Of a stretch of DNA of 64,000 nucleotides, positions 50,477 to 58,691 are shown piece by piece. The number at the start of each line of letters is the position of its first letter. The first letter of the stretch is position 1. The position numbers and the translations under genes were made by a program. Source of the stretch: an uncultured Gemmiger sp. (GTDB lineage Bacteria > Bacillota > Clostridia > Oscillospirales > Ruminococcaceae); assembly GCA_944388125.1 (NCBI GenBank), contig CALXHO010000007.1, positions 1 through 64,000 of the forward strand. Reading direction: 5' to 3'. The notes under the pieces were generated by a model. That model saw nothing but the letters and a program-made list of their open reading frames with translations. It was not told where the DNA came from and did no database searches.

Positions 50477-51688
50477 ATGAGAACATTCAAATGGAAACAG
50501 ACGGTTTCGGTGCTGCTCAGCACCGCCCTGGCTGTTGCGGTGGTGGGAACCTCGGCAAGAGAGGTAACCGCCGCCAGCACCGAGCAGGAACTGCGGGATC
50601 AGATTGCCCAGTACCAGCAGCAGCTTGACGACATCAACAACCAGATTTCCGACGCCCAGGATGACAAGGCCGATGCCGAGAGCACCAAAAAACTGCTGGA
50701 ACAGCAGGCCCAGACCATCCAGAGCCAGATCTCGCTGCTCAGCACCCAGATCGACAATACACAGAATCTCATCAGCTCCAAACAGCAGGAGATCGACCAG
50801 AAGCAGGCGGACATCGACGCCAAGCAGGCGGATATTGATGCCCGCTGGGAGGACTTCAAACTCCGCATGAAGGCGATGCAGCAGCTTAACGATGGCGGCT
50901 CCATCGCCCTGCTCTCGGCGGCGACCAACCTGTATGAGCTGCTCAGCTTCCAGCAGACGCTGGAGGACATCTACACCAAGGACGAGGAAGTCCTGGCCGA
51001 AATGAACGCCGAGTACGAGGATCTCAACAACCAGAAGCAGGAACTGGAGACCGCCAAATCGGAGCTGGAGACCCAGATGACTGCCCTGGCCGACCAGTCC
51101 AGCCAGCTGGAATCCAAGCAGGACGAACTGGTGGCCAGCGCCCAGAAACAGAATGAGGCCATCTCCGCCGCCGAAGCACTGGAAAACAGCCTGACTGAGG
51201 ACCAGAAGGAACTTCAGAAGAAGTACAATCAGGCCATGCAGCAGCTGGACTCGCTGCTGGCCCAGACGGTCAACAACGCAGGAACGCCGCCTATTGTCTG
51301 CTCGCTGAACTTCTCCTGCCCGCTGGCATCCTATAAATATCTCACCACCCTGTTCGGCCAGGACGGCCATACCGGCACCGATTTCGCGGCGCCCGGCGGC
51401 ACACCCATCCACCCCATTGCGGAGGGCGTTGTCATCGCGGCCACCTGGCATGACAGCTACGGCAACTATGTCATGGTCAACCACGGCGCCGATGAAAACG
51501 GCAATACCTATGTCTCTCTCTACGCGCACATGCAGTCGCCGGCCTCAGTCAGTGTGGGCCAGACAGTGAGCAAGAGCGATGTTCTCGGCTATGTGGGTAA
51601 CACGGGTTATTCTTTCGGCAACCACCTGCATCTGGAACTGCGCGTCAACAATGCGCGCACCAATCCCCTCAATTACGTGCCGCACTGA
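50477..51688 (+). CDS. Coiled-coil M23 peptidoglycan endopeptidase (EnvC/NlpD-like), copy 1
   Basis: A 403-residue secreted protein: a signal peptide (about 1-33), a long coiled coil (about 35-275, rich in Gln/Glu/Asp/Lys heptads), then an M23 peptidase domain with the zinc ligands in place: His298 and Asp302 (GHTGTDFAAPGG) and the HxH pair His383/His385 (NHLHLEL). It should cleave stem-peptide crossbridges once FtsEX releases it. The middle of its coiled coil (50789-50986) is almost identical in DNA to the next gene, though the ends differ. A good SD (AAGGAAGG) precedes the ATG. Confidence 0.92.
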   Translation: MRTFKWKQTVSVLLSTALAVAVVGTSAREVTAASTEQELRDQIAQYQQQLDDINNQISDAQDDKADAESTKKLLEQQAQTIQSQISLLSTQIDNTQNLISSKQQEIDQKQADIDAKQADIDARWEDFKLRMKAMQQLNDGGSIALLSAATNLYELLSFQQTLEDIYTKDEEVLAEMNAEYEDLNNQKQELETAKSELETQMTALADQSSQLESKQDELVASAQKQNEAISAAEALENSLTEDQKELQKKYNQAMQQLDSLLAQTVNNAGTPPIVCSLNFSCPLASYKYLTTLFGQDGHTGTDFAAPGGTPIHPIAEGVVIAATWHDSYGNYVMVNHGADENGNTYVSLYAHMQSPASVSVGQTVSKSDVLGYVGNTGYSFGNHLHLELRVNNARTNPLNYVPH

Positions 51689-51735
51689 CCGGCGTGCGGC
51701 TTTTCTGAAATCCGAACCATAAGGGAGATGTCTAT

Positions 51736-52956
51736 TTGCGTATCCGTCACTGGAATTGGAAACGCCTGATCTCCGCCATGCTGTGCACGGCAGCAGCCGC
51801 GTCGCTGATTTTGTCCGCGGCGTCTCCCGTGTCGGCGGATGACAAGCTGGACGAACTTCTCAAACAGAAACAGGAATACCAGAAACAGCTGGAGGAAATC
51901 AATCAGCAGATCTCTGACAATGAGGCCAACCGTGCCGATGCGGAGGAGCAGAAAGAACTGCTCCAGCAGCAGCAGAGCGTCATCACCAGCCAGATCAACC
52001 TCATCACCAGCCAGAAGAACGACGTCAATCAGCAGATCGCCGACAAACAGGCAGAGATCGACCAGAAGCAGGCGGACATTGACGCCAAGCAGGCGGACAT
52101 CGACCAGCGCTGGGAGGATTTCAAACTCCGCATGAAGGCGATGCAGCAGCTCAACGACGGCGGTTCCATCGCCCTGCTCTCGGCGGCGACCAACCTGTAT
52201 GAGCTGCTCAGCTTCCAGCAGACGCTGGAGGACATCTACACCAAGGACGAGCAAGTCCTTGCTGAACTGGATGCCGAGTATGACGACCTGAACAACCAGA
52301 AGCAGGAGCTGGAAAATGACAAGGCGGACCTGGAATCCAACCTTGCCACCCTGTCCGACCTGGGCGATCAGCTGGACAGCAAGAACGCCGAACTCCAGAG
52401 CAGTATCCAGCAGCAGGATGCCACCATCTCCCAGGCGGAGGCTCTGGCCCAGTCCCTGACCGAGGAACAGAAAAAGATCCAGGCGGCTGCCACCGAGGCG
52501 GAAAACGCCTATGACTCCTACCTGCAGTCCCAGATCAAGCAGTACGGAACCAGCGTCAAGATCCACTGCTCCCTGGATTTCATCAATCCGCTCAACAGCT
52601 ACAAGTACATTTCCTGCTATTTTGGCGACGGCGGCCACGGCGGCACCGACTTTGCAGCCCCCGGCGGCACCGACATCCACGCCATGGCGGACGGCGTTGT
52701 CACCAACGCCACCTACCATTACAGCTACGGCTACTATGTCATGATCTACCACGGCACGGCGGACGACGGCAACAGCTACGCCACGCTGTACGCCCACATG
52801 AATTCCCAGCCCCTGGTCAGCGTGGGCCAGACGGTCAGCAAGGGCCAGCTCATCGGTCATGTGGGAACCACGGGCAACTCTACCGGCAACCATCTGCACC
52901 TGGAAATGCGTGTCAATGGCTCCCGCGTCAGCGTATTGCCCTACATTTCCTACTGA
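51736..52956 (+). CDS. Coiled-coil M23 peptidoglycan endopeptidase (EnvC/NlpD-like), copy 2
   Basis: A 406-residue tandem paralogue of the preceding protein: signal peptide (about 1-35), coiled coil (about 37-280), M23 domain with His301, Asp305 (GHGGTDFAAPGG) and the HxH pair His386/His388. It starts at TTG with AAGGGAG 8 bases upstream, 47 bases after copy 1. Both copies look catalytically competent. Two hydrolases behind one ftsEX suggest either division of labour (septal versus lateral wall) or redundancy. The block 52054-52251 is near-identical to copy 1, pointing to recent sequence exchange. Confidence 0.92.
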   Translation: MRIRHWNWKRLISAMLCTAAAASLILSAASPVSADDKLDELLKQKQEYQKQLEEINQQISDNEANRADAEEQKELLQQQQSVITSQINLITSQKNDVNQQIADKQAEIDQKQADIDAKQADIDQRWEDFKLRMKAMQQLNDGGSIALLSAATNLYELLSFQQTLEDIYTKDEQVLAELDAEYDDLNNQKQELENDKADLESNLATLSDLGDQLDSKNAELQSSIQQQDATISQAEALAQSLTEEQKKIQAAATEAENAYDSYLQSQIKQYGTSVKIHCSLDFINPLNSYKYISCYFGDGGHGGTDFAAPGGTDIHAMADGVVTNATYHYSYGYYVMIYHGTADDGNSYATLYAHMNSQPLVSVGQTVSKGQLIGHVGTTGNSTGNHLHLEMRVNGSRVSVLPYISY

Positions 52957-52989
52957 TCGCAACCTGTGGGAGAAAAAAGAAAGGCTTGC

Positions 52990-53100
52990 ATGGTTATGAA
53001 ACAGCATAAGATCGTCGTCCGTATTACCTGCCTGATCATTGCGGTACTGATGTGTGTGACACTGTTCGGCTCGGCCGTGGTGTCGCTGCTGGCAATGTAA
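52990..53100 (+). CDS. 36-residue single-helix membrane peptide
   Basis: The ATG at 52990 has AAAGG 5 bases upstream, with an in-frame ATG two codons later; the frame ends TAA at 53100. The peptide MVMKQHKIVVRITC... has a basic N terminus and one hydrophobic helix (about 10-34), ending in LLAM. It fits tightly between the second M23 gene (33-base gap) and the S41-family gene (31-base gap), all on the same strand, which supports a real gene in the FtsEX cluster. It could also be an artefact; no family is recognised. Confidence 0.55.
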   Translation: MVMKQHKIVVRITCLIIAVLMCVTLFGSAVVSLLAM

Positions 53101-53131
53101 GACGGAGCACAGAGGGGAGAACAATCTTACT

Positions 53132-54343
53132 ATGAGCAGAAAAGTCAGCCTGAGCGTGGCGGTCACCGTTACGCTGATCGCCATGGCGGTGACCTTCTCG
53201 ATCACCATGGTCCTGTCCATGAATATGTTCAACAACACCGTCACCAGCGTCAAGAACCGGGAGCGCATGTACAACAAGCTCTCCGAGATCGACCGCTATG
53301 TGCGTGCCAACGAATATTTCGACATCAACGAGGATACCCTCAACGATACCATTGCCTCCGGCTATATGCTGGGCATCAGCGACAAATATGCCCGCTACTA
53401 TTCGGCCCAGGCCTACAATGAGTTGGTGGGCACCCAGTCCGGCCGCCTGATGGGCATCGGTGTGTCGGTGGTCAAGGATGCCTCCTCCGGCTATGCCCGC
53501 ATCATCCGCGTCTACGCAAACTCCCCGGCGGAGGATCTGGGCTTCGAGGTCGGCGGCTTCATCACATCCATCGGTGACACCAGCGTCAAGAACCTGGCCG
53601 ACACCGCAGCCATCCAGTCCGCCCTGTTGGGCGAGGAGGGCAGTGTGGTCACCATCCAGTACCTCACCCCCGCCCGGGAGGAGGTCACCCAGGACGTTAC
53701 CCGCGCCAACTATACGGTCAGCACTGTGTTCGGCCAGATGATCGGCGACAGCTGCGCCTATATCTGCATCGACGATTTCAGTGCCTCCACCGGCACCGAG
53801 TTCCGCAATACGGTGGACAGCATGCGCTCCCAGGGCGCCACCAGCTTTGTCTTTGACCTGCGCAACAATCCGGGCAGCAACCTGTCCTCCGCCCTCATCG
53901 CGGCGGACTACTGCGTGCCTTCCGGCCTCATGGCTCAGGGCCAGTACAAGGACGGCACGGTGGAGGACCTGCGCGTCTCCGATGACACCGAGATCACCCA
54001 GCCCATGGTCTGCATTGTCAACTCGGGCACGGCGGGCGGAGCCGAGCTGTTTGCCAACACGCTGCGCAAGATGGGCGGTGCCACACTGGTGGGCACCGCC
54101 ACGGCGGGCAAGGGCGTTGTTCTGTCCGACCCTCAGAGTCTGTCCGACGGCAGCGCCATTGTCATCACCCGGGGCCTGATCCTGGACAACGAAGGCCAGA
54201 ACTGGAACGGCACCGGCCTGACCCCCGATATTGATGCCGCCCTCTCCGCCGACGAGGCCAGCAGCTACTACGACTTTACGGTGGACACCGATCCCCAGAT
54301 CACCCGTGCCGTCAGCGCGGCGCAGGCATTGACGGGGCAGTGA
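53132..54343 (+). CDS. S41-family (CtpA/CtpB-like) protein lacking the catalytic serine
   Basis: A 403-residue protein: one N-terminal membrane anchor (about 8-32), a helical N-terminal domain, a PDZ domain (about 100-185, IRVYANSPAEDLGF) and a tail-specific-protease domain (about 200-380). Family members use a Ser-Lys-Gln set; the usual pattern is GxASASE...GKGxVQ. Here it reads GTAGGAE, with Gly302 where the nucleophilic Ser should be, Lys327 kept (TATAGKG), and Leu instead of Gln (GKGVVL). It is therefore probably not an active protease, though the fold and PDZ domain are intact. Its place after FtsEX and the hydrolases suggests an adaptor or inhibitor role. GAGGGGAG precedes the ATG. Confidence 0.85.
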   Translation: MSRKVSLSVAVTVTLIAMAVTFSITMVLSMNMFNNTVTSVKNRERMYNKLSEIDRYVRANEYFDINEDTLNDTIASGYMLGISDKYARYYSAQAYNELVGTQSGRLMGIGVSVVKDASSGYARIIRVYANSPAEDLGFEVGGFITSIGDTSVKNLADTAAIQSALLGEEGSVVTIQYLTPAREEVTQDVTRANYTVSTVFGQMIGDSCAYICIDDFSASTGTEFRNTVDSMRSQGATSFVFDLRNNPGSNLSSALIAADYCVPSGLMAQGQYKDGTVEDLRVSDDTEITQPMVCIVNSGTAGGAELFANTLRKMGGATLVGTATAGKGVVLSDPQSLSDGSAIVITRGLILDNEGQNWNGTGLTPDIDAALSADEASSYYDFTVDTDPQITRAVSAAQALTGQ

Positions 54344-54419
54344 TCCCGGCGTCTGCAACAGGATACAAGCGGTGCGCCCGCCGGTGGGACAACTGCTCCC
54401 CGACCCGGGACGCGTATAC

Positions 54420-54473
54420 AGAAACGCGGTGAATCGTGTGCGCAAAACGCGTGGGGCGGTTCACCGCGTTTTG
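54420..54473 (+). terminator. Intrinsic terminator after the ftsEX cluster
   Basis: AAACGCGGTGAA / TTCACCGCGTTT, a 12-base stem with a 26-base loop, followed by TT and further T-poor sequence. It separates the S41-family gene from rsmA. Confidence 0.7.
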
Positions 54474-54548
54474 CCGCCATGGCGGGGGCGTGTACCCTTG
54501 CGTCCCAGCAACAAGACTTTCCATCCACAATAACAGGAGGTGGGCCCT

Positions 54549-55448
54549 GTGCCTGCATTGACCGACCTTTCCACCATCCGCAGCCTGTGCGACCGGTACG
54601 GGTTTTCTCTGTCCAAGGGATTCGGACAGAACTTCATCATCAATCCCGGGGTCTGCCCCCGCATTGCCGAGTCGGCGGGCATCGGGCCGGAGTGGGGCGT
54701 GCTGGAGATCGGCCCCGGCATCGGCGTACTGACCGAACAGCTGGCCATGCGTGCGGCGCGGGTGGTCTCGGTGGAGATCGACCGCCGCCTGCCGCCTCTG
54801 CTGGCCGAGACACTGGCCGGATACGAAAACATCCGTATCGTGGAGGGCGACGTCCTCAAGGTGGACCTCAGGGCTCTCGTCCGGGAGGAGTTCGGTGACC
54901 GTCCGGTGGCGGTCTGCGCCAATCTGCCCTACTATATCACAAGCCCCATCCTCATGCGCCTGCTGGAAGAACGCCTGCCGGTGAAAAACATCACTGTCAT
55001 GGTCCAGCGGGAAGCCGCCCAGCGCCTGTGCGCCCCTCCGGGCACCCGGGAGGCGGGGGCCATCAGCTATGCGGTGGACTATTACGCCCAGGCCCACCAG
55101 CTGTTCACGGTTCAGCCGGGCAGCTTTTATCCTGCCCCCAAGGTCACCAGCGCGGTCATCCGGCTGGATGTGCGCAAAACGCCCAAGGGGGATCTTACCC
55201 CGGAAGCGGAGAAAGGGCTTTTCCGTCTGGTGCGGGCGGCCTTTTCCCAGCGGCGCAAGACGGCGGCCAACGCCATCTCCTCCGGTCTCAAGGCGGACAA
55301 GGCGGCTGTGCTGCATGCTATGGAGGAGACGGGCCTGGATGTCCGCCTGCGCCCCGAACAGATGACGCTGCAGGATTTCCTCAATCTGCGGGCTCAGCTG
55401 GAGTGCGACGGCGTACAGCCTGCCGGGGACGGGACGGCAGCCGACTGA
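54549..55448 (+). CDS. rsmA: 16S rRNA (adenine1518/1519-N6) dimethyltransferase
   Basis: A 299-residue KsgA/RsmA enzyme that dimethylates two adjacent adenines in the 3' helix 45 of 16S rRNA. SAM motif I is EIGPGIGVLTEQL and the catalytic motif is NLPYYITSPI; the C-terminal domain (about 215-290) with FSQRRKTAANAIS is typical. GTG start at 54549 with AGGAGG 8 bases upstream; a GTG at 54540 overlaps the SD and is rejected. Apparently monocistronic. Confidence 0.94.
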   Translation: MPALTDLSTIRSLCDRYGFSLSKGFGQNFIINPGVCPRIAESAGIGPEWGVLEIGPGIGVLTEQLAMRAARVVSVEIDRRLPPLLAETLAGYENIRIVEGDVLKVDLRALVREEFGDRPVAVCANLPYYITSPILMRLLEERLPVKNITVMVQREAAQRLCAPPGTREAGAISYAVDYYAQAHQLFTVQPGSFYPAPKVTSAVIRLDVRKTPKGDLTPEAEKGLFRLVRAAFSQRRKTAANAISSGLKADKAAVLHAMEETGLDVRLRPEQMTLQDFLNLRAQLECDGVQPAGDGTAAD

Positions 55449-55487
55449 AACCGGGGAAAGGAAAGACCCGGCGCCCCGGTATCCGGC

Positions 55488-55516
55488 TTGCCTGTGCGGG
55501 CTGGATGTGTTACACT
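55488..55516 (+). promoter_or_regulatory. Putative promoter of the ACP operon
   Basis: TTGCCT (55488-55493) and TACACT (55511-55516), 17-base spacer, with TG one base before the -10 (extended form). Confidence 0.55.
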
Positions 55517-55586
55517 ATATCCGGTACAATGGCTTCCCTGCATGGGGCGGGGAGCGCAAGCAAAACAGCTTAAGGAGAGTTGACCA

Positions 55587-55829
55587 ATGACTGAGCAAGC
55601 AATTCTGGACGCGGTTCAGGAAATTTTCCGCGATAATTTTGACGATGATACCCTGGTGATCACCCGCGATACCTGCGCCGATGATATCGAGGACTGGGAC
55701 AGCCTGGAGCAGATCAACCTGCTTACCGCCATCGAGAAGAAATTCTCCATCAAGTTCAAGCTGGCGGACGTCCGCGGCCTCAAGGACGTGGGCGACCTGC
55801 TGGATCTGGTCAAGCGGATGGTGGGCTGA
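55587..55829 (+). CDS. Acyl carrier protein
   Basis: An 80-residue acidic four-helix carrier. The 4'-phosphopantetheine attachment site is Ser39 in DWDSLEQI; the usual fatty-acid ACP has DSLD/ELV, so this is one of the specialised carriers rather than the core AcpP. It heads an operon with a MaoC-type hydratase, an SDR reductase and a GNAT-like enzyme. No ACP synthase or ligase is adjacent. Strong SD (AAGGAGAG) before the ATG. Confidence 0.9.
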   Translation: MTEQAILDAVQEIFRDNFDDDTLVITRDTCADDIEDWDSLEQINLLTAIEKKFSIKFKLADVRGLKDVGDLLDLVKRMVG

Positions 55830-55858
55830 GCCTTCCGCCGCGAAAACACAAAGCCTTT

Positions 55859-55883
55859 GGGCGGGCCGTGCGCCCGCCCTTTG
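55859..55883 (+). terminator. Weak intra-operon terminator or attenuator
   Basis: GGGCGGGC (55859-55866) pairs with GCCCGCCC (55872-55879), followed only by TTTG. It lies between the ACP and MaoC genes and could lower the ratio of downstream mRNA to ACP mRNA. Confidence 0.4.
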
Positions 55884-55916
55884 CCGTATCCGGACCCATT
55901 GACAAGGAGGTCACGC

Positions 55917-56333
55917 ATGAACCATTATACGCTGGCCGATATGCAGCCCGGCCTGACCGAATCCTTTACCGTCACCGTTACCCAGGAGATGATGGACGCC
56001 TTTCTCCGCATCACCGGGGACTGCTCTCCCATTCATGTGGACGAGGAGTATGCCCAGGGCCGGGGCTATCCCGGCCGGGTGGTCTACGGCATGCTGGGAG
56101 CAAGTTTTTTCTCCACGCTGGCGGGGGTCTATCTTCCCGGCGAGCATTGCCTGCTCCACGGGGTGGAGTGCAAGTTCGCCCGGCCGGTGTTTGTAGGGGA
56201 TACCCTCACCATCTCCGGCACCGTGACTCATGTGAGCGAAGCCGTCAGTGAGGCCGAGATCAAGGCGACCATCACCAACCAGGACGGGAAAAAGGTCACG
56301 CGAGGAATCATTCGGGCGGGACTTGCCAAATAA
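55917..56333 (+). CDS. MaoC-family (R)-specific enoyl-ACP/CoA hydratase
   Basis: A 138-residue single hotdog domain. The hydratase motif is present: DCSPIHVDEEYA with Asp and His (about 38-47) and the GRVVYGML segment. It adds water to a 2-enoyl thioester to give the (R)-3-hydroxyacyl form, or removes it. The preceding ACP is the likely carrier. AAGGAGG before the ATG at 55917; a longer frame to 55857 is unsupported. SDR gene 32 bases downstream. Confidence 0.88.
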   Translation: MNHYTLADMQPGLTESFTVTVTQEMMDAFLRITGDCSPIHVDEEYAQGRGYPGRVVYGMLGASFFSTLAGVYLPGEHCLLHGVECKFARPVFVGDTLTISGTVTHVSEAVSEAEIKATITNQDGKKVTRGIIRAGLAK

Positions 56334-56365
56334 TAACCCTAATGCAGCTTTAAGGAGGACCTTTT

Positions 56366-57109
56366 ATGGCATATACCTATCTCATCACCGGTGCCACCAG
56401 CGATGTGGGCACCGCGCTGATCGACCGCCTGCTGGACGGAGCCCCCTCCGACACGCTGGTGCTGGCCCAGGGCTGCGGCGACGTGGAAAAGCTCGCCCCT
56501 CTGTGCCAGAAATATCCCGGTCAGGTGCGGCCCTTTGACGTGGATCTGTCGGATATGCTCAAGGTAGATGCGTTCATCCGCCTGCTGGAGCAGACGGCTC
56601 CGGTACCCACCCACTTTGTCCATCTGCCTGCTCTGCCGGTGGTGAACACCCGTTTCAAGAATTTTGATGAGGAGCGCTTTGCCCGGGATATGGAGATCCA
56701 GGTGCACAGTGCCGTCAAGATCTGCCGGGTATTTGTGCCCAAGATGGCAAAGGCCGGCTTTGGCCGGGTGCTGTTCATCCAGACCAGCTATACCATTGGC
56801 TGCCCGCCCAAGAACACTGCGGCCTACGTCATGGCAAAGAGCGCCATCGGCGGCCTGGTCAAGAGCCTGGCGGTGGAGTATGCCCGCCAGGGTGTCACGG
56901 TCAACTGCGTGGCCCCCAGCATGATGGAGACCCACTTCCTCAAGGATACACCCGACCTTATCGTCCAGGCCGCTGCCGCCGACAATCCCATGGGCCGCAA
57001 TGCCACCCCCGCCGATGTGGTCCCCGCCATGGCGTTCCTGCTGTCGGAGGAGGCTCGCTTCATCACCGGCGTCACGCTGCCGGTCACGGGAGGTTCCGCC
57101 ATTGTCTGA
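56366..57109 (+). CDS. Short-chain dehydrogenase/reductase (FabG-like)
   Basis: A 247-residue classical SDR: the cofactor loop TGATSDVG (near residues 8-15), catalytic Ser in FIQTSYTIG, and the YVMAK pair (YxxxK). The C-terminal RNATPADVVPAMAFLLSEE and FITGVTLPVTGG match beta-ketoacyl-ACP reductases. It would reduce a 3-oxoacyl-ACP to a 3-hydroxyacyl-ACP, converging with the MaoC enzyme on a 3-hydroxyacyl product. AAGGAGG before the ATG. Its TGA overlaps the start of the next gene. Confidence 0.9.
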   Translation: MAYTYLITGATSDVGTALIDRLLDGAPSDTLVLAQGCGDVEKLAPLCQKYPGQVRPFDVDLSDMLKVDAFIRLLEQTAPVPTHFVHLPALPVVNTRFKNFDEERFARDMEIQVHSAVKICRVFVPKMAKAGFGRVLFIQTSYTIGCPPKNTAAYVMAKSAIGGLVKSLAVEYARQGVTVNCVAPSMMETHFLKDTPDLIVQAAAADNPMGRNATPADVVPAMAFLLSEEARFITGVTLPVTGGSAIV

Positions 57110-58106
57110 TGTGGTATACCGCCTGGCCCGCCTGGGCGAGGACGAAGCCATCCGCGACTTCATCAACAGCCATTTTGATATGCGGCTGCCGCTCATCAAC
57201 CGCAAGGAGTTCTACCATCACTACTACGCGGGCAGGGGAGGGGTTCCCCAGTTCGCGGTGGCGGAGCAGGACGGCCATTATCTGAGCGCGGCGGGGTATA
57301 TCCTGGCCAATGCCTCGGAGACGCCCGATGTGTGGGTGTCCATCTGGGTGGCGGAAAAGGGTCATAACGGGGTCGGACTGGAACTGATGAACGCTCTGCC
57401 GGAACTGACCCATGCCCGGGTGCTGGCCTGCAATAATATCCGTGCGGCCACCTGTGCCCTCTATCATTTTCTGGGCTGGAAGGCCGAGCGGATGAACCAC
57501 TATTACCGTCTGGCCAATCTGCCGTCCTACCAGCTGGCACAGTTCACGCAAAAGACTATCCTGCCGGTGCAGAGCGGGCGCATCCTCACCCCGGTGCGCA
57601 CGGCGGCCGACCTGATTCCCCTGGGGGTGCCCGCGTCGGGTCATACGCCCCGCAAGGACGTATGGTATCTGCGGCGGCGGTATTTCCATTACCCGCATTT
57701 CCATTATCATGTATGGGCGGCCATGGAGGCCGGCAGGCCGCTGGCCTACGTAGTCACCCGCACTGTCCCGGCGGAGGAGACCGGCTGTGTGCCGGTGATC
57801 CGTCTGGTGGACTATATCGGTCCCGACGAGATACTGCCCACCATCGGCAGGGCGCTGGACACCATTCTGAGGGCGTCGGGGGCCGAGTATATGGACTGCT
57901 ACAACGCCGGCATCCCGGCGGAAATCTGGCGCGCCGCGGGCTTCTGCGAGAGGGTCCCGGGGGACGGGACGGTCATTCCCAATTACCTTTCACCGCCCCT
58001 GCGGGAAAACACCGAATACTACTATTTCACCAACCGCCCGGAAGGCTTTGTCATCTTCAAGGCGGACGGTGACCAGGACAGGCCCAACCTGCCCGCCGAC
58101 GAATGA
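57102..58106 (+). CDS. GNAT-like N-acyltransferase, probably two GNAT-type halves
   Basis: A 334-residue protein beginning at TTG 57102 (GGGAGG 8 bases upstream), 8 bases before the end of the SDR frame, so it is coupled to it. The first half (1-150) has a GNAT-like strand-helix order around DVWVSIWVAEKGHNGVGLEL, with GHNGVG as the likely CoA/pantetheine pyrophosphate loop. The second half has a repeated pattern (PVIRLVDYIGPDEI, YMDCYNAGIP, AAGFCERV) and the ending FKADGDQDRPN seen in glycan-cluster acyltransferases as I recall them. It may take the 3-hydroxyacyl group from the ACP of this operon and put it on an amino sugar; this is inference. Confidence 0.72.
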   Translation: MSDVVYRLARLGEDEAIRDFINSHFDMRLPLINRKEFYHHYYAGRGGVPQFAVAEQDGHYLSAAGYILANASETPDVWVSIWVAEKGHNGVGLELMNALPELTHARVLACNNIRAATCALYHFLGWKAERMNHYYRLANLPSYQLAQFTQKTILPVQSGRILTPVRTAADLIPLGVPASGHTPRKDVWYLRRRYFHYPHFHYHVWAAMEAGRPLAYVVTRTVPAEETGCVPVIRLVDYIGPDEILPTIGRALDTILRASGAEYMDCYNAGIPAEIWRAAGFCERVPGDGTVIPNYLSPPLRENTEYYYFTNRPEGFVIFKADGDQDRPNLPADE

Positions 58107-58128
58107 CTGCCTGACAGGCAGAACTGCT

Positions 58129-58443
58129 TTACAGTCCGTAATCCTCCAGACGCTGCTGCAGTTCGGCTTCATCGGCGACAGTGACGCCCTGCTGCAGGGC
58201 GAGCACATCGTTTTCGGGCAGCAGCCGGGTGTAGATGTCGTACTCGGCCAGGGGGCCGGAGCCGTCGGCTGCGTACAGGGCAAGATGCCCGCCGTTGTCC
58301 TTGAGCAGATAGCCGGCGGATTGCTGAGCCTGCGGACGGCTGCCCAGGGCAAACCACAGCGCACAGGCCACAATGCACAGCAGTGCCAGGGCTCCCAGCA
58401 GGGAAAAGTAGAGGATCCAGCCGCGTTTGTGCTCATTTTGCAT
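58129..58443 (-). CDS. BofC-C-terminal-like single-helix protein
   Basis: A 104-residue protein: a short basic tail, one membrane helix (about 10-32), and an outside domain (about 42-104) with GYLLKDNGGHLALYAADG and DIYTRLLPENDVLALQQG, ending VADEAELQQRLEDYG, which matches the C-terminal domain of BofC-type proteins. BofC of Bacillus controls sigma-K processing in the forespore; this short form is found also in non-sporulating Clostridia, so a role cannot be claimed. The start at 58443 has weak SD support. Confidence 0.75.
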   Translation of the reverse strand: MQNEHKRGWILYFSLLGALALLCIVACALWFALGSRPQAQQSAGYLLKDNGGHLALYAADGSGPLAEYDIYTRLLPENDVLALQQGVTVADEAELQQRLEDYGL

Positions 58444-58585
58444 GGTGTTTGCGCCCCTTTCCGCCGCCCGGAATGCGCGGCCTGAAAAAATCACGTTGCT
58501 GCACACAGTATGCCCGTGCCGGAGCAATGGTAACCCTTTTTGTTGTGAATTTTTCATTGACGCCTATACTTTTGGCAATACTTTG

Positions 58586-58594
58586 TGTTATAAT
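58586..58594 (+). promoter_or_regulatory. Extended -10 promoter of the class A PBP gene
   Basis: TGT (58586-58588) followed directly by a perfect TATAAT (58589-58594); no good -35 box. Transcription from here would give a leader of about 90 bases to the proposed AUA start. Confidence 0.6.
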
Positions 58595-58691
58595 TCAGTC
58601 TATGGTATCTTCGGCATCTGCGTGACTGCGGGTGGGAGAGGGGATACCTTGTCAGATTGTTGAACAGTTTCCCGCAAAGGAGGCGGTCCCC

